NCBI RefSeq assembly: GCF_001298465.1
Contig: NZ_CP012541.1
Location: forward strand, 1,776,042 to 1,840,041
Direction of reading: 5' to 3'
Source: Campylobacter concisus
GTDB lineage: Bacteria; Campylobacterota; Campylobacteria; Campylobacterales; Campylobacteraceae
DNA: 64,000 bases
In this document: positions 27,222-38,330 of the stretch, one piece after another
Layout of the letters: each line of letters begins with the position of its first letter
How positions within the stretch are numbered: position 1 is the stretch's first letter
The notes under the pieces: model-generated
What the model saw: only the letters and a program-made list of their open reading frames with translations
Databases searched by the model: none
What the model was told of the DNA's origin: nothing
Program-made: the position numbers and the translations under genes

Positions 27222-28136
27222 TTGCCATATGTAAATAAATTTATCGCCACTGCAGATCATCAAAAAGCTTATGAAATTTTACTGCAAAACGGCTTTAATA
27301 TGAGCCAAACCCAGCGCTTCATCGATAAAGGCAGGCTAATCTGTGGCGGTAGTGTCGTGAGCGAGAAAAATGCCATTTTGTCTGGTGATGTCTTTTTGAT
27401 AGACTATGAGGCGGCGCCAAAGGGGCTAAAGCCGATCTTTGAGTGCGAGAGCTTTGCGGTATTTGACAAGCCAAGTGGGGTGCTGAGCCACCCAAACGGC
27501 AGACACTGCGACTACTCACTAAATGATGAAATTTACACACTTTTTGGACGAGATGCGAGCGTGGCGCATAGGCTGGACTTTGAAACAAGCGGCGTGATAG
27601 TTGTAGGAAAAGATAGAAATTTCACGATAAAACTAAAGAAAATTTTTGAAAATAGAGAGGTTTCTAAAAGCTACGTCGCGATGGTGCAGGGTAAGATCGA
27701 GCGAGAATTTACGATCGACGTCAAAATGGATCTAGCGAACAACTACAATGATGTGAAAATGCGAATGCAAATTTGTGAAAATGGCAAGAGTGCTGTGACT
27801 AAAATTTTGCCGATCAGATATTTTGAAGATATCGATACGACTTTGGTTCGGGCTATCCCACTCACTGGCAGGCAGCATCAAATTCGGTTACATTTGTTTC
27901 ATGTGAAACACAAGATCCTTGGCGAACCACTTTATGGTTTGTCACGTCCGCAGATCGAGAAAATTTTAGATAAAGAGATGAGCGAGCGTGAGCGGATAAA
28001 TTTAACTGGAGCAAAAAGGCTCTTACTTCACTCGGACGAAATTTCATTTAAATTTGATGAAATTTTTTACAAGATAAAAAGCAAATTTGATGCCGAAAGT
28101 GAGTTTTATAAATTTGCAAAAGAAGCAAATAATTAA
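27222..28136 (+). CDS. RluA-family RNA pseudouridine synthase
   Basis: 304 residues. An N-terminal S4-like segment (MSQTQRFIDKGRLICGG) is followed by the RluA catalytic block AHRLDFETSGVIVVGK, whose Asp is the nucleophile. Later ALPLTGRQHQIR-type motif appears as AIPLTGRQHQIRLH. TTG start at 27222 with AAAAGGATC upstream. It is the counterpart of the pseudouridine synthase that sits next to purB in C. jejuni. The precise uridine target in 23S rRNA or tRNA cannot be read from sequence. Confidence 0.9.
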   Translation: MPYVNKFIATADHQKAYEILLQNGFNMSQTQRFIDKGRLICGGSVVSEKNAILSGDVFLIDYEAAPKGLKPIFECESFAVFDKPSGVLSHPNGRHCDYSLNDEIYTLFGRDASVAHRLDFETSGVIVVGKDRNFTIKLKKIFENREVSKSYVAMVQGKIEREFTIDVKMDLANNYNDVKMRMQICENGKSAVTKILPIRYFEDIDTTLVRAIPLTGRQHQIRLHLFHVKHKILGEPLYGLSRPQIEKILDKEMSERERINLTGAKRLLLHSDEISFKFDEIFYKIKSKFDAESEFYKFAKEANN

Positions 28137-28335
28137 AATATTTAAATTTTAAAAAGTCTTTCTAGTAAAAATAATCTATAAAAATTTTTCATAATTTTGC
28201 TTTTAATTTTGAAACAGAATTTTTATTAAAAAATAGAATTAGATTTTTAGTGTCGCCACATTGTGATTTAAATTTTGGCAATCAACTTTGTGTTTTTATT
28301 TTTCACACAAAATTTCATGCCAAATTTTTTAGATT

Positions 28336-28443
28336 TTATTTTGAAGTTTTATTTTCATCTTTTAAAACTTTAATGATAAGTCCAAGTCCAACGCCAGCAA
28401 CCAGCACTATAAAGATTATCTCGGCGATATCAAGAGCTGTCAT
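28336..28443 (-). CDS. single-helix microprotein coupled to rlmN
   Basis: A 35-codon gene whose ATG (28443) overlaps the rlmN stop as ATGA. It encodes a short N-terminal polar segment (MTALDIAE), one membrane helix ([19 protein letters not shown]) and a charged tail (KDENKTSK). The overlap means it is made by re-initiation after rlmN. C. jejuni has a small hydrophobic gene (Cj1714) next to its rlmN, so conservation is likely but was not checked. Function unknown. Confidence 0.65.
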   Translation of the reverse strand: MTALDIAEIIFIVLVAGVGLGLIIKVLKDENKTSK

Positions 28444-29585
28444 TTTTTACTCACGTTAGTTTTATCGTTAGTTGGTTTTTCTTCTGCTTTAGCTGTACTC
28501 TTATCGCTAACGTTAGTTTTAAATTTTTGATTTTCATTGCGCTGTTTTAGCTGTCCGCAAGCCGCACTTATATCAAGTCCTTTACTCTGTCTGATCATGC
28601 AAGTGACACCATGATCTCTTAGGTATTCTTGAAATTTTAGCATGCTAGAAAGCTCAGGTCGTCCAAATTCACTACCTTCATGCGGGTTAAAATAGATCAA
28701 ATTTACCTTTGCCTTGATACCGTGCAGTAGTTTTACCAGCTTTTTTGCATCACTAACGCTGTCGTTTAGGTCTTTGATAACAAGGTATTCAAACATCACA
28801 CGCTTTCGCATATCAATAGGAAATCCCCTAACAGCGTCCATAACAGCCTCGATATTATAGGCCTTATTTATCGGCATCAGGCGACTTCTAAGCTCATTAG
28901 TAACAGCATGTAGCGATATAGCCAGCAAGACACCAAGGTCCATCTCACCAAGCTTTTTTATCTGACTACCAAGGCCGCTAGTTGAAACGGTTTGACGGCG
29001 TGGCGATATGGCTAGACCCTCATTAAGTGCTAAAATTTTGATCGCTTTACTAACGTTAGCAAGGTTATCGAGTGGTTCACCCATACCCATATAAACGACA
29101 TTTATGCGCCTTTCGTATGGTATGTTATTTTCCCTTTTTATCCACAAAATTTGCCCTACGATCTCGCCAGCAGTCAAATTTCTAACAAGTCCGCCCTTTG
29201 CTGTTAGGCAAAAAGCACAGCCCATTTTACAGCCGACTTGCGAACTAACACAAACAGTGTAACGAGCATGGCGACTAACCTTACCATCCTCGTCGCTGAT
29301 CTCCTCTTTCATTGGCAGCAAAACGCTCTCTATCTTTAGCCCATCTTTTAACTCGAAAAGATACTTGATCGAGCCGTCGCTACTTTGCTCAAATTTTACG
29401 CATTTTAGTGGATCAAGATAAAATTTCTCGGCTAGATCCTGGCGCATATCTTTTGGCAAATTTAGCATTTGGCTAAATTCCGTAGCATTTTTTTTATACA
29501 CCCACTCATAAATTTGCGTCGCTCTAAAAGAGGGAGAGACCAGCTCTTTTAACTCTTCGATGCTAAGATCAAGCAAATTTTTCAC
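28440..29585 (-). CDS. rlmN: dual-specificity RNA methyltransferase RlmN
   Basis: 381 residues. The radical-SAM motif is [10 protein letters not shown] within [11 protein letters not shown], with MGMGEPLDN and the C-terminal methyl-carrying Cys in [18 protein letters not shown]. It methylates C2 of A2503 in 23S rRNA and A37 of some tRNAs. The last 30 or so residues (from NQKFKTN on) form a Lys/Thr/Ser-rich tail beyond the catalytic domain. GTG start at 29585 overlaps the previous stop (GTGA). Confidence 0.94.
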   Translation of the reverse strand: MKNLLDLSIEELKELVSPSFRATQIYEWVYKKNATEFSQMLNLPKDMRQDLAEKFYLDPLKCVKFEQSSDGSIKYLFELKDGLKIESVLLPMKEEISDEDGKVSRHARYTVCVSSQVGCKMGCAFCLTAKGGLVRNLTAGEIVGQILWIKRENNIPYERRINVVYMGMGEPLDNLANVSKAIKILALNEGLAISPRRQTVSTSGLGSQIKKLGEMDLGVLLAISLHAVTNELRSRLMPINKAYNIEAVMDAVRGFPIDMRKRVMFEYLVIKDLNDSVSDAKKLVKLLHGIKAKVNLIYFNPHEGSEFGRPELSSMLKFQEYLRDHGVTCMIRQSKGLDISAACGQLKQRNENQKFKTNVSDKSTAKAEEKPTNDKTNVSKK

Positions 29586-30262
29586 ATATTTTCCTTTACA
29601 TATTTTGTTAGTAGTTCTTTGGCTGCAGAGTGATTTTTTATAAAATCAGCATGCGCATTTTCATCGCAAAAATTTGTCGCTACGAAAATTCCATAAGCTG
29701 GAATTTTAAAAATTTGAGCCACTTTTAGAACAGAAAAAAACTCCATATTTTCTAAAAAATATCCTTTTTCAAACATTTTATGGGCCAAATTTTTATCTGT
29801 CGTTATAAAATTTGATGAATTTGTTTTGATAGTTCCACGTGAAACGATAGAAGAAATTTCACACTCGATAGGCGAATAAGATCTATTTTCTATGCTAGAA
29901 ATTTCAACATTTGCCCCAACCGAGCTTTCATAAATTTGCAAAATTTCACCATCTTTATATAGACCTGCCGAGCCAACAAAAACTATCTTTTCTGGCATTT
30001 GATATAAATTTCGCTCTGGGTTTTTTGACAAATTTTGGCTTAAATTTTGCACCTCTGGGTTTGATGAGTTTGCAAATTTAGCCTCGATCTTTGCAAGATA
30101 GTGCGGGTCAATATTCTTTAAATTTACGCCCTTTTCATCCGCCCCAACACATGATCTTTTTTGCAAAAACTTTGTCAAATTTATCGCCATATCGACTAGT
30201 CCCACCCCCATCGGCAAGGCAAAGTCAAAAATTTCATTTTTTCCAGCTGAGATAACTAACAT
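29582..30262 (-). CDS. nucleoside phosphorylase-superfamily protein
   Basis: About 227 residues, with the short beta-strand/Gly motif VFVGSAGLY in the middle and [20 protein letters not shown] toward the end. These correspond to the phosphate and purine-site regions of the PNP/MTAN superfamily. The N-terminal half is divergent, so the substrate (purine nucleoside, MTA/SAH or none) is open. It starts at ATG 30262 within the hisF stop (TGATG) and overlaps rlmN by four bases, so the three are translationally linked. Confidence 0.7.
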   Translation of the reverse strand: MLVISAGKNEIFDFALPMGVGLVDMAINLTKFLQKRSCVGADEKGVNLKNIDPHYLAKIEAKFANSSNPEVQNLSQNLSKNPERNLYQMPEKIVFVGSAGLYKDGEILQIYESSVGANVEISSIENRSYSPIECEISSIVSRGTIKTNSSNFITTDKNLAHKMFEKGYFLENMEFFSVLKVAQIFKIPAYGIFVATNFCDENAHADFIKNHSAAKELLTKYVKENM

Positions 30263-31017
30263 CAAAGTCTAACCTCAACGCCGTTTGCTTTAAGATACTC
30301 TTTTAGCTTTTTTATCTCGATCTCGCCAAAGTGAAATATCGAAGCCGCCAAACACGCATCAGCCCCGGCCTCAAAAGCATCTTTAAAATGCTCCATTTTC
30401 CCTGCACCTCCGCTTGCGATAGTCGGTATAGAAAGCGCGCTAAAGATCCTTGTTAGCTCCAGACTAAAGCCCTGTTTGACGCCGTCATTATCCATAGACG
30501 TTAGCAAAATTTCCCCTGCTCCACGCGACTCGACCTCTTTTGCCCAAGCAAAGGCATCTTTTTTGGTATCGATCCTGCCGCCATTTATAAAAACGCTATA
30601 ACCATTTTCGATCTTTTTAGCGTCGATCGCTACGACGACACATTGCGAGCCAAATTTCTTAGCCGCTTCGTCTATCAAATTTGGATCTTTTATCGCCGAT
30701 GAGTTTAGACTCACCTTGTCACAGCCTGCATTTAAAAGGCGAGAGATGTCGTCGATCGTGCGTATGCCACCGCCAACGGTTAGCGGTATAAAAAGCTTGC
30801 TTGCGACCTTTTTTACGACATCGACTATCGTATCACGGCCAAGGTGAGAGGCTGTGATATCCAAAAAACAAAGCTCGTCAGCGCCCTCGTCGTTGTATCT
30901 TTTAGCTATCTCGACTGGGTCTCCAGCATCGACAAGTCCTACGAAATTTACACCTTTTACGACCCTGCCGTCTTTTACGTCGAGGCATGGGATTATGCGT
31001 TTTGCAAAATGATTCAA
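30262..31017 (-). CDS. hisF: imidazole glycerol phosphate synthase, cyclase subunit
   Basis: 251 residues, (beta/alpha)8 barrel with the HisF signature blocks [36 protein letters not shown] and [12 protein letters not shown]. The catalytic Asp residues lie in CLDVKDG and SMDNDG. It forms IGP and AICAR from PRFAR with ammonia from HisH (not in the window). TTG start at 31017 immediately after the helicase stop, with AAAGGATAAA in front. Stand-alone relative to other his genes. Confidence 0.95.
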   Translation of the reverse strand: MNHFAKRIIPCLDVKDGRVVKGVNFVGLVDAGDPVEIAKRYNDEGADELCFLDITASHLGRDTIVDVVKKVASKLFIPLTVGGGIRTIDDISRLLNAGCDKVSLNSSAIKDPNLIDEAAKKFGSQCVVVAIDAKKIENGYSVFINGGRIDTKKDAFAWAKEVESRGAGEILLTSMDNDGVKQGFSLELTRIFSALSIPTIASGGAGKMEHFKDAFEAGADACLAASIFHFGEIEIKKLKEYLKANGVEVRL

Positions 31018-31019
31018 AT

Positions 31020-34000
31020 TTATCCTTTGTCTATCTTCCTAGCTGCCACCTCAAAATATGGCAAGCTCGCCCAATTTTCTCGGTTTCCAACTATATAAAT
31101 AACCTCTTTTGCCCTTGTTAGCGCCACGTTTAGCAGGTTTGGCTTGCTAGCAGCCCACGCTCTAGCGCCCTTTGTCGCACCGCCTAACACAAAGACAATA
31201 ACATCAGCCTCTTTGCCCTGCATAGTGTGGATAGTGCCAGCACCTTTTAAATTTCTACAAACATCTTTAAATGGCGTTATTATCCTGATGTTATAATTCT
31301 GACTAGCTAGCTCACCTGCCAAGAGCTCTTTAACCACCTCACCCTCGGCTTTGTTGTAATTGCCTATCCACTCCCCAGAGCTAACGTTTATCCATTTTGT
31401 TTGCACGTTAGTGTTTGCAAATTTACTAGCCCCATCTCGCCCAAGTATCATCATATTGTCATATGTTGTCTCGTTTGAGATCTCAAACATAGGGTTAGCG
31501 CACCTTCTATGCACAATGAGTGGCGAGCCGACCCAGATGCTCTCGCCGCTACCTTTTATATATGTGCCGATCTTTTGCGCTTTGTCAGCCCTAAGCTGTA
31601 CTGATGACTTTAGCAGGTTAAACTCATCTTTTGCCTCGCAGTAGCTAAGGATCGCGTTATTTAAACTAACTGGCAGCGTTACGACAGGCTCAAGCTGAAG
31701 CGGATCGCCGACCACGACAGCCATCTTTGAGCGAAGTAGTGCGCCTAACGCGTTAGTTAAATTTGCCTGCCCTGCTTCATCTATCAAAAGCATGCCTATA
31801 TCGCCATTTAAAAGGTCTTTAAAGGTGTTATTAAACGAGGCAAAAGTCGAGCTAATAACTGGCGTTAGCAAAAATAAACCCTTGATGATCTCACGTCTAT
31901 GTTTTGCATCAAGGCCATTTTTCTCTGCCATCTTCTCATCGTTAAAGATAACACTAAGGGCACGCAAATTTGTCCTGACAGCCTCCTTGCAGGCAAATAT
32001 CGCTGCCTTGTGCAAATTTAATGCCTCTTTAAAAAGCTCTATCCTAGCCTTAAAAAGCTTTGTCTTGTGAAATTTCTCATCTATGCCAAACTCCATCATA
32101 AATGGCATACTCTTTTGCATTTCCTCATTACTCTCGCTAAAGCTGCCGTTTAGAAAGATATCTAGCTCCTCGCTCCTGCCAAGTATCTTTTGGCGTCTAG
32201 CAAAGTCGCTTTGCAGCCTTTTGTAAAGATTTATCTTAGTGCCAAGCTCTGCAGCCCTGCTCTCAAGCCCTGCTATCTCGCTATTTAGCTCATTTAGCCT
32301 TGCTTCATTTTTCTCTTTACTCTCGCCATTTTGCTTGCTAGCTTTTAAATTTTGCTCAGCTATCTGGCGGTTTATCTCGCCAACCTTTAGCGCTTCGTCG
32401 TTATACTTTTCAAAGGCCTCTGTCTTAAAAATCTGCTGAAAGATAAAAAATGGCGGCTTTTCTGGTGTACTTAGATACTCCTGCAAAGCTTCATTTTGAC
32501 TAACAACTCTTGTTAGCTTACTAAATTCAGCCTTTTTATCGTCAAGCTCGTCACTAAGGCTAGCAAATTCGCTCTCAAGCGGAGATAAAAGCTCCTCTAT
32601 CTGCTTGGCTGAGTTATAACTCTCAAGCCTTCTATCAACATCAGCTAGCTCTGTTTTAAGACTCTTTAACTCCTCTTCTTTGATCCTGATCTCACTAAAA
32701 AGTAAATTTACCTCGTGAAGTGCAAGGTTAAATTTCTCCTTCGCCTCATCAAAGTCATCTATCCCCTCGCCCACTGCAAGGTACTTGCCAAGCCCCATCA
32801 AAAAGCCATCTTGTTCCAAAAACTCGCCATATTCGCCTGCGATCTTGTCAAACTGGCTGTGAGTCGGCTCGATCTTTACGCCATTAATTGCATTAAAAAT
32901 AAAATTTGACTTGTTTTGCTTTGATCCAAGCGCCACGCAAAATAGCCCCCAAGCTGGCTTTGAAATAAAGGACTTCTCGCCAAATTTACTCTTTTCATCA
33001 GCCGAGAGCAGCCTTGTGGCTATAAATTTAAAATAATCAATCTCGCCCGCATAATCCCCTATGCTCTTTAGCTGACTTAGCTCCTTGCTCAAAATCTCAA
33101 CCGCGCCGTTATTACAAGAGCTAACGACCATCTCGTAGCCTTGTAGCTCGTCATTTAGCCTAAAATAAAGCGCCTTTTCATCGCTGTCATAAACTGGCTC
33201 AAAGATATCATGCCTGCTCATTTGCGCGAGCTTCATCGCCCTAAGCGTCACCACTTCAGCCATCACATCCTTTAAAAGCGTCGTTTTTCCAGTGCCTGGA
33301 GCGCCATTTACGCTGTAAATTCCACCATTTCCATCTTTAAATTTCTCTATTATATTGTTTAGCGCCATTTGCTGTGAGAAATTTAAGGCAAAGTCACTTG
33401 CAAAGGCCGATCTTGGATAGCGATCAGCCTTAAAAAAGTCCCTAACTGCCCTTTTATTTAGCTCATCTCTAACGTCAAGCCGCTCAAATTTATTCTCACC
33501 GCTCTCGTCTAAAAACTGATCCGTTAGCTCATGCGTCCTGCCTGACTCATAAAATTTGACAAGTAAATTTATATCATCTATAAAAAAGCTATTTAAAAGG
33601 CCGTCGTTCTCTTTAAAATTTGGATCAGCGATCCTTACTTCAAGCCTGATCACATCTTTACAAAACGGTGTCTTTAGCGAGCTTTTTAGTTCCTCATGGA
33701 CTGCTTTTACATAGTCACTTAGACGCATTTTCTCTTTGTGGATAGAAATGTTATCCTTGATATGCTCGCACTCTTTGTTAAAGTCGCTTTGGCTGATCTC
33801 TTTTAGGTGGTTTAGACGCACCATCGCCCAAGGAGCCGTTGGGATAAAGAGCTCATTTGATGAGTTTGGCGTGAAAAATGGGCTTAGCTCATCATCTAAA
33901 TTTGCATCTTTTAAAGCAAAACTTTGCTCATTTTTGCAAAATACTAGATCGCCATAGAGCTTAAGCTTATAACAAAATGCCTTTTCAAAGCTAGTTTGCT

Positions 34001-34298
34001 CAGAGCGTAGCTCCTCTAAAATTTGCTCTTTTTCAAATTTCACCTTTGCTAGCTTTGATATCGCAAGGGCGAGCAAGTCAGTCTCAAAAATGCCGCCATA
34101 AATCGAAATTTCTACACCATTTTTTAAAAGTGACCTGTCAAATGCTCTTAAAATTTGCATAAATTTCTCATCAAAATTTGCGATCTCAAGGTCCATTGAT
34201 TTTTTAAATTTGCTATTTGTCTTTTTTGGCTCGTCTAAGGTTTTTGGCTCTAAATATTGTGATAATAAAAAGTATTTTAAGGTATTTGCCCTACTCAA
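31020..34298 (-). CDS. large SF1 helicase, DNA2/NAM7 (UPF1-like) type
   Basis: 1092 residues. Walker A is [13 protein letters not shown] (about 340) and Walker B is [12 protein letters not shown]-rich conserved motif follows ([11 protein letters not shown]), and near the end come [19 protein letters not shown] and [14 protein letters not shown], motifs V and VI of superfamily 1B. The 330-residue N-terminal part and a coiled coil between the two motor halves (about 550-690) are not recognised. TTG start at 34298 after AAGGCG. It is the only gene in this housekeeping block without a clear role; repair, RNA metabolism or defence are all possible. Confidence 0.85.
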   Translation of the reverse strand: MSRANTLKYFLLSQYLEPKTLDEPKKTNSKFKKSMDLEIANFDEKFMQILRAFDRSLLKNGVEISIYGGIFETDLLALAISKLAKVKFEKEQILEELRSEQTSFEKAFCYKLKLYGDLVFCKNEQSFALKDANLDDELSPFFTPNSSNELFIPTAPWAMVRLNHLKEISQSDFNKECEHIKDNISIHKEKMRLSDYVKAVHEELKSSLKTPFCKDVIRLEVRIADPNFKENDGLLNSFFIDDINLLVKFYESGRTHELTDQFLDESGENKFERLDVRDELNKRAVRDFFKADRYPRSAFASDFALNFSQQMALNNIIEKFKDGNGGIYSVNGAPGTGKTTLLKDVMAEVVTLRAMKLAQMSRHDIFEPVYDSDEKALYFRLNDELQGYEMVVSSCNNGAVEILSKELSQLKSIGDYAGEIDYFKFIATRLLSADEKSKFGEKSFISKPAWGLFCVALGSKQNKSNFIFNAINGVKIEPTHSQFDKIAGEYGEFLEQDGFLMGLGKYLAVGEGIDDFDEAKEKFNLALHEVNLLFSEIRIKEEELKSLKTELADVDRRLESYNSAKQIEELLSPLESEFASLSDELDDKKAEFSKLTRVVSQNEALQEYLSTPEKPPFFIFQQIFKTEAFEKYNDEALKVGEINRQIAEQNLKASKQNGESKEKNEARLNELNSEIAGLESRAAELGTKINLYKRLQSDFARRQKILGRSEELDIFLNGSFSESNEEMQKSMPFMMEFGIDEKFHKTKLFKARIELFKEALNLHKAAIFACKEAVRTNLRALSVIFNDEKMAEKNGLDAKHRREIIKGLFLLTPVISSTFASFNNTFKDLLNGDIGMLLIDEAGQANLTNALGALLRSKMAVVVGDPLQLEPVVTLPVSLNNAILSYCEAKDEFNLLKSSVQLRADKAQKIGTYIKGSGESIWVGSPLIVHRRCANPMFEISNETTYDNMMILGRDGASKFANTNVQTKWINVSSGEWIGNYNKAEGEVVKELLAGELASQNYNIRIITPFKDVCRNLKGAGTIHTMQGKEADVIVFVLGGATKGARAWAASKPNLLNVALTRAKEVIYIVGNRENWASLPYFEVAARKIDKG

Positions 34299-34404
34299 AT
34301 TTGCGCCTTATTTTGTTGTTATTTAGTGATTATAGTCCATTTTATATATGATTAAACTAAACTTGTAATCATTGTATAAGTAATTTTTGGCTAATATCGC
34401 GGCT

Positions 34405-35247
34405 ATGATAAAGGCAAAAAAGCACTTTGGACAGAATTTTTTACAAGACAAAGCGACACTAGATAAGATCATCCAAGCGATACCCAAGGACGTAGAAAAC
34501 GTCGTTGAGATTGGGCCTGGCTTAGGTGATTTGACATTTAGACTTTTGCAAATTTATAAGACGACCTCTTTTGAGATAGATTGTGAGCTGTTTCAAATTT
34601 TAAAGGTCAAATTTGTAAATGAGATCCAAAATGGACAATTAAAACTTTTTTGTAAAGATGCTTTAGAGCAGTGGCAGCAAGAGGGCGGACTAAGTAGCGA
34701 GAACTACTTTTTGGTCGCAAATTTACCCTATTACGTTGCTACAAAGATGATACTAAATGCGGTAGATGACGAAAAATGCCTTGGGCTTATTGTGATGATA
34801 CAAAAAGAGGTTGCTCTTAAATTTAGTGCAAAGAGCAAGGATAAAGAATTTAGCGCTTTATCGATCCTCGCTTCACTGCAAGGCAGGTGTGAGCTTTTGT
34901 TTGACGTGGATGCAAAGCTTTTTAATCCACCTCCAAAGGTCACATCCTCAGTCATCAAACTACAAAAAACAAAAAAGATTTTTGGCAAAGACGGGATATT
35001 CAAAGATGCAAAACAATACGAGGCTTTTAAAGCATTTTTAAGAGCTGCGTTTGCTTCGCCAAGAAAGACGCTTTTGAAAAATTTATCCACAAATTTTGAC
35101 AAAAAGGCGTTAGAAGAAACTTTTGAAGGCCTAGGCTTAGCTCAAAATTTACGTCCACATGAGCTAGATGTCGATTCTTATCTAAAAGTATTTGAAAGAT
35201 TAAAGGAAGATAATGAACGACAAAAACGAAGAGAAAGTTGTAACTAA
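34405..35247 (+). CDS. ksgA: 16S rRNA dimethyladenosine transferase
   Basis: About 280 residues: KKHFGQNFL, the SAM loop VEIGPGLGDLT, the catalytic NLPYYV and NPPPKVTS motifs all match KsgA/RsmA. It dimethylates A1518 and A1519 in 16S rRNA late in 30S assembly. The C. jejuni protein begins with the equivalent of MIKAKKHFGQ, so ATG 34405 is chosen. A TTG at 34387 would add six residues. Neither start has a strong ribosome site. The 3' end overlaps RNase J by 35 bases. Confidence 0.94.
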   Translation: MIKAKKHFGQNFLQDKATLDKIIQAIPKDVENVVEIGPGLGDLTFRLLQIYKTTSFEIDCELFQILKVKFVNEIQNGQLKLFCKDALEQWQQEGGLSSENYFLVANLPYYVATKMILNAVDDEKCLGLIVMIQKEVALKFSAKSKDKEFSALSILASLQGRCELLFDVDAKLFNPPPKVTSSVIKLQKTKKIFGKDGIFKDAKQYEAFKAFLRAAFASPRKTLLKNLSTNFDKKALEETFEGLGLAQNLRPHELDVDSYLKVFERLKEDNERQKRRESCN

Positions 35248-37366
35248 CCAAAGTAAAAACAACAAAAGACGAAGATTTAGACCAAAAAATAAGCCAAAAC
35301 AAGAGGGTGAAACTACCGAGCAAACCTCACTAGCAAGCAAAAGCGTGATAGATAACTTCTTTGCAGCAGAGCAAGCTGAAAATGAAGCGCATGGCGAGCC
35401 AAAAAGTCAAAATCCTCGCCCAAAAAAGCCAAGAAACAATAAAAATCAAAACAAAAATGGCGAAAACAATAAGCCAAAAGAGCAAAAACAGCAAAAAGAA
35501 AAGCCAAAGCAAGAGCCAAAAGCTGAAGTTAAAAACGAGACAAAAGAGCAAAAAGAAAAACCTAAAAAGGCTAAAAAACCAAAGAAAAATTTACCTGCAA
35601 AGCTAAATGGCAACGAGCAGTGGCAACAAGACATCGCAAGCGCGATGGAGGCAAACAAAGCCACTCACGAGCTAAGACTTGAGCCACTAAAATATCTAAA
35701 TTCAAGCGAGCATAAAATTCGCATAACACCACTTGGCGGTCTTGGCGAGATCGGCGGCAATATGACGATATTTGAGACTGAAACAAGTGCGATCATCGTC
35801 GATATCGGCATGAGCTTTCCAAGCGAGAGCATGCACGGCGTGGATATCCTCATCCCAGACTTTGACTACGTTCGCAAGATAAAAGATAAGATAAAAGGCG
35901 TCATCATCACTCACGCACACGAGGATCACATCGGCGCGGTGCCTTATTTTTACAAAGAGTTTAAATTTCCTATCTACGCCACACCGCTTCCACTTGGCAT
36001 GATAAATAATAAATTTGAAGAGCACGGATTAAAACAAGAGCGCTCGCTCTTTCGATCAGTTGAAAAGAGAAAACCATATCTTATAGGCGACTTTGAAGTC
36101 GAATGGATACATATAACGCACTCTATCATCGATGCTTCTGCACTTGCTATCACGACAAAGGCAGGCACTATCATCCACACAGGCGACTTTAAAATCGACC
36201 ACACGCCGATAGACGGCTACCCAACAGACCTTGGCAGACTAGCGTATTATGGCGAGCGTGGCGTGCTCTGTCTATTAAGCGATAGCACAAACAGCTATAA
36301 AGAGGGCTTTACAAAGAGTGAAAGCAGCGTTGGCAAGACCTTTGACGCGATATTTTCAAAAGCAAAAGGGCGCGTCATAATGAGCACATTTAGCTCAAAT
36401 ATCCACCGCGTCTATCAAGCGATCGAGTGGGGCTTAAAATACAACCGCAAAGTCTGTGTCATCGGCAGATCAATGGAGCGAAATTTATACACTGCGATGG
36501 AGCTTGGCTACATCAAGCTTGATAAGAAAATTTTTATCGACGCAAACGAGGTTGGTAAATTTAAAGATGATGAGGTACTTATCGTCACTACTGGCAGCCA
36601 GGGCGAGACCATGAGCGCGCTTTACCGCATGGCTACAGATGAGCACAAATATATAAAGATAAAGCCAAGCGATCAGATAATCATCAGCTCAAAAGCTATC
36701 CCAGGCAACGAAAACAGCGTCTCAACGGTGCTAAATTTCTTACTAAAATCAGGTGCGAGCGTCGCTTACCAAGACTTTAGCGAGATCCACGTCAGCGGCC
36801 ACGCAGCACAAGAAGAGCAAAAGCTGATGCTTCGCCTCATAAAGCCAAAATTTTTCTTGCCGGTGCATGGCGAGTACAACCACATCGCAAAGCACAAAGA
36901 GACAGCTATAAGCTGCGGCGTAGACGAGAGAAATATCTATCTAATGAGTGACGGCGATCAGATGGAGGTTTGTCAAAAGTACCTAAAACGTGTAAAAACG
37001 GTAAAAACTGGCAAAGTCTTCATAGATAATCAAATAAATAAACAAATCGCAGACGACGTCGTGATCGACAGACAAAACCTCGCTGAAGCAGGTGTCGTCA
37101 TGATAATCGCTCAAATTTCACGTCACGGCGCAAAACTCATCAACAAGCCTCGTGTCATCAGCTACGGCCTTGTGGGCGACAAGCAAGACGCTGAGTTTAG
37201 AAAAGAGATGGAGGGCGTGCTAGAACAATACCTAAGCAACGTCAAAGAAGAGCTTTTAAAAGATGGCAGACTGCTCGAGTCACAGGTGCGCCAAGTGATC
37301 AGAAAGCACATATTTAGAAAGGTCAAAAAGTCCCCAACTATCGTGCCGATCATCTATCTAATGTAG
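35213..37366 (+). CDS. rnj: ribonuclease J with long basic N-terminal extension
   Basis: 717 residues. The first 130 or so are low-complexity, Lys/Asn/Gln/Glu-rich and disordered. The metallo-beta-lactamase/beta-CASP core follows, with GLGEIGGN, THAHEDHIGAVPY (zinc HxHxDH), HTGDFKID, TGSQGE and SGHAAQEE. RNase J is the main 5'-3' exonuclease and endonuclease of mRNA decay in epsilonproteobacteria, and the extended N-terminus is known in H. pylori. ATG 35213 follows AAGGAAGATA inside ksgA, so expression of the two is coupled. Confidence 0.95.
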   Translation: MNDKNEEKVVTNQSKNNKRRRFRPKNKPKQEGETTEQTSLASKSVIDNFFAAEQAENEAHGEPKSQNPRPKKPRNNKNQNKNGENNKPKEQKQQKEKPKQEPKAEVKNETKEQKEKPKKAKKPKKNLPAKLNGNEQWQQDIASAMEANKATHELRLEPLKYLNSSEHKIRITPLGGLGEIGGNMTIFETETSAIIVDIGMSFPSESMHGVDILIPDFDYVRKIKDKIKGVIITHAHEDHIGAVPYFYKEFKFPIYATPLPLGMINNKFEEHGLKQERSLFRSVEKRKPYLIGDFEVEWIHITHSIIDASALAITTKAGTIIHTGDFKIDHTPIDGYPTDLGRLAYYGERGVLCLLSDSTNSYKEGFTKSESSVGKTFDAIFSKAKGRVIMSTFSSNIHRVYQAIEWGLKYNRKVCVIGRSMERNLYTAMELGYIKLDKKIFIDANEVGKFKDDEVLIVTTGSQGETMSALYRMATDEHKYIKIKPSDQIIISSKAIPGNENSVSTVLNFLLKSGASVAYQDFSEIHVSGHAAQEEQKLMLRLIKPKFFLPVHGEYNHIAKHKETAISCGVDERNIYLMSDGDQMEVCQKYLKRVKTVKTGKVFIDNQINKQIADDVVIDRQNLAEAGVVMIIAQISRHGAKLINKPRVISYGLVGDKQDAEFRKEMEGVLEQYLSNVKEELLKDGRLLESQVRQVIRKHIFRKVKKSPTIVPIIYLM

Positions 37367-37375
37367 GGGAAATTT

Positions 37376-38329
37376 ATGCAGACAATAAACCAAATCGCAG
37401 CTGAAGTCTTAGATGTAGAAGCAAACGAGCTTTTAAGACACGCTAAAAGCGTAGAGATAGAAGATGCTGTAAATTTAATATATAACGCAAAAGGCAAGGT
37501 CATAGTAACAGGCGTAGGCAAGAGCGGTCACGTGGGAGCAAAGATCGCTGCCACGCTTGCAAGCACTGGCACGCCAAGCTTTTTCTTACACCCAACAGAG
37601 GCTATGCATGGAGATCTAGGCATGATAGAAAAGGACGATGTTTTGTTAGCCATTAGCTTTAGTGGCGAGAGCGATGAGCTTGTCAAAATTTTGCCTCATG
37701 TAAAGCGCTTTGGTGTGAAAATCGTCGCCATGGCAAGAAGCATATCAAGCTCACTTGGTAAATTTAGCGATGCTTTTATAGATATAAATGTAGAAAAAGA
37801 GGCGTGCCCGCTAAATGCTGCTCCAACGGCATCAACCACGCTAACGTTAGCTCTTGGCGATGCGTTAGCTGTTTGTTTGATGCAAAAGCGCGGCTTTAAA
37901 AAAGAGGACTTTGCAAATTTTCATCCAGGTGGCAGCCTTGGCAAGAGGCTATTTTTGAAGGTCAAAGACGTGATGAGAAGCGAAAATTTACCGATAGTTC
38001 GCTGGAATGCAACCCTAAAAAGCGCGATCGATACGATGACGCATGGCAAGCTTGGCACAGTTTTAATAGTCGGTGAAGATGGTGTGCTAGACGCCCTTTT
38101 AAGTGACGGCGATCTTAGGCGCGCACTTATGAGAGAGGACTTTGATCTAGAAGAGCCAGCGATGAAATTTGCAACACTGCATCCAAAAGAGATAGATAAC
38201 AAAGAGATGTTAGCAGTAGATGCGTTAGCCCTCATAGAAAAGTATAAAATTCAGCTTCTAGCCGTCGTAGAAAATGGCGTTCCCGTAGGCGTTTTACACA
38301 TCCACGACCTTGCAAATTTAGGACTATAA
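37376..38329 (+). CDS. kdsD: arabinose-5-phosphate isomerase (KdsD/KpsF family)
   Basis: 317 residues: a SIS sugar-isomerase domain (GKVIVTGVGKSGHVGAKIA, HPTEAMHGDLGMI) and two C-terminal CBS repeats (about 205-317). It converts ribulose 5-phosphate to arabinose 5-phosphate, the first step to Kdo for lipid A core. It follows RNase J by nine bases and precedes the pseudouridine synthase by one base, so it is part of a plus-strand operon from ksgA to 39104. Confidence 0.93.
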   Translation: MQTINQIAAEVLDVEANELLRHAKSVEIEDAVNLIYNAKGKVIVTGVGKSGHVGAKIAATLASTGTPSFFLHPTEAMHGDLGMIEKDDVLLAISFSGESDELVKILPHVKRFGVKIVAMARSISSSLGKFSDAFIDINVEKEACPLNAAPTASTTLTLALGDALAVCLMQKRGFKKEDFANFHPGGSLGKRLFLKVKDVMRSENLPIVRWNATLKSAIDTMTHGKLGTVLIVGEDGVLDALLSDGDLRRALMREDFDLEEPAMKFATLHPKEIDNKEMLAVDALALIEKYKIQLLAVVENGVPVGVLHIHDLANLGL

Positions 38330-38330
38330 A

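Noticed and set aside
28250..28459. 69-codon plus-strand ORF downstream of the RluA-type gene
   Set aside because: It runs antisense through the better supported minus-strand microprotein (ATGA-coupled to rlmN) and has no ribosome site or recognisable sequence.
35313..35664. Several ORFs on both strands inside the start of the RNase J gene
   Set aside because: They are shadows of the low-complexity Lys/Asn/Gln-rich extension and give compositionally absurd proteins.
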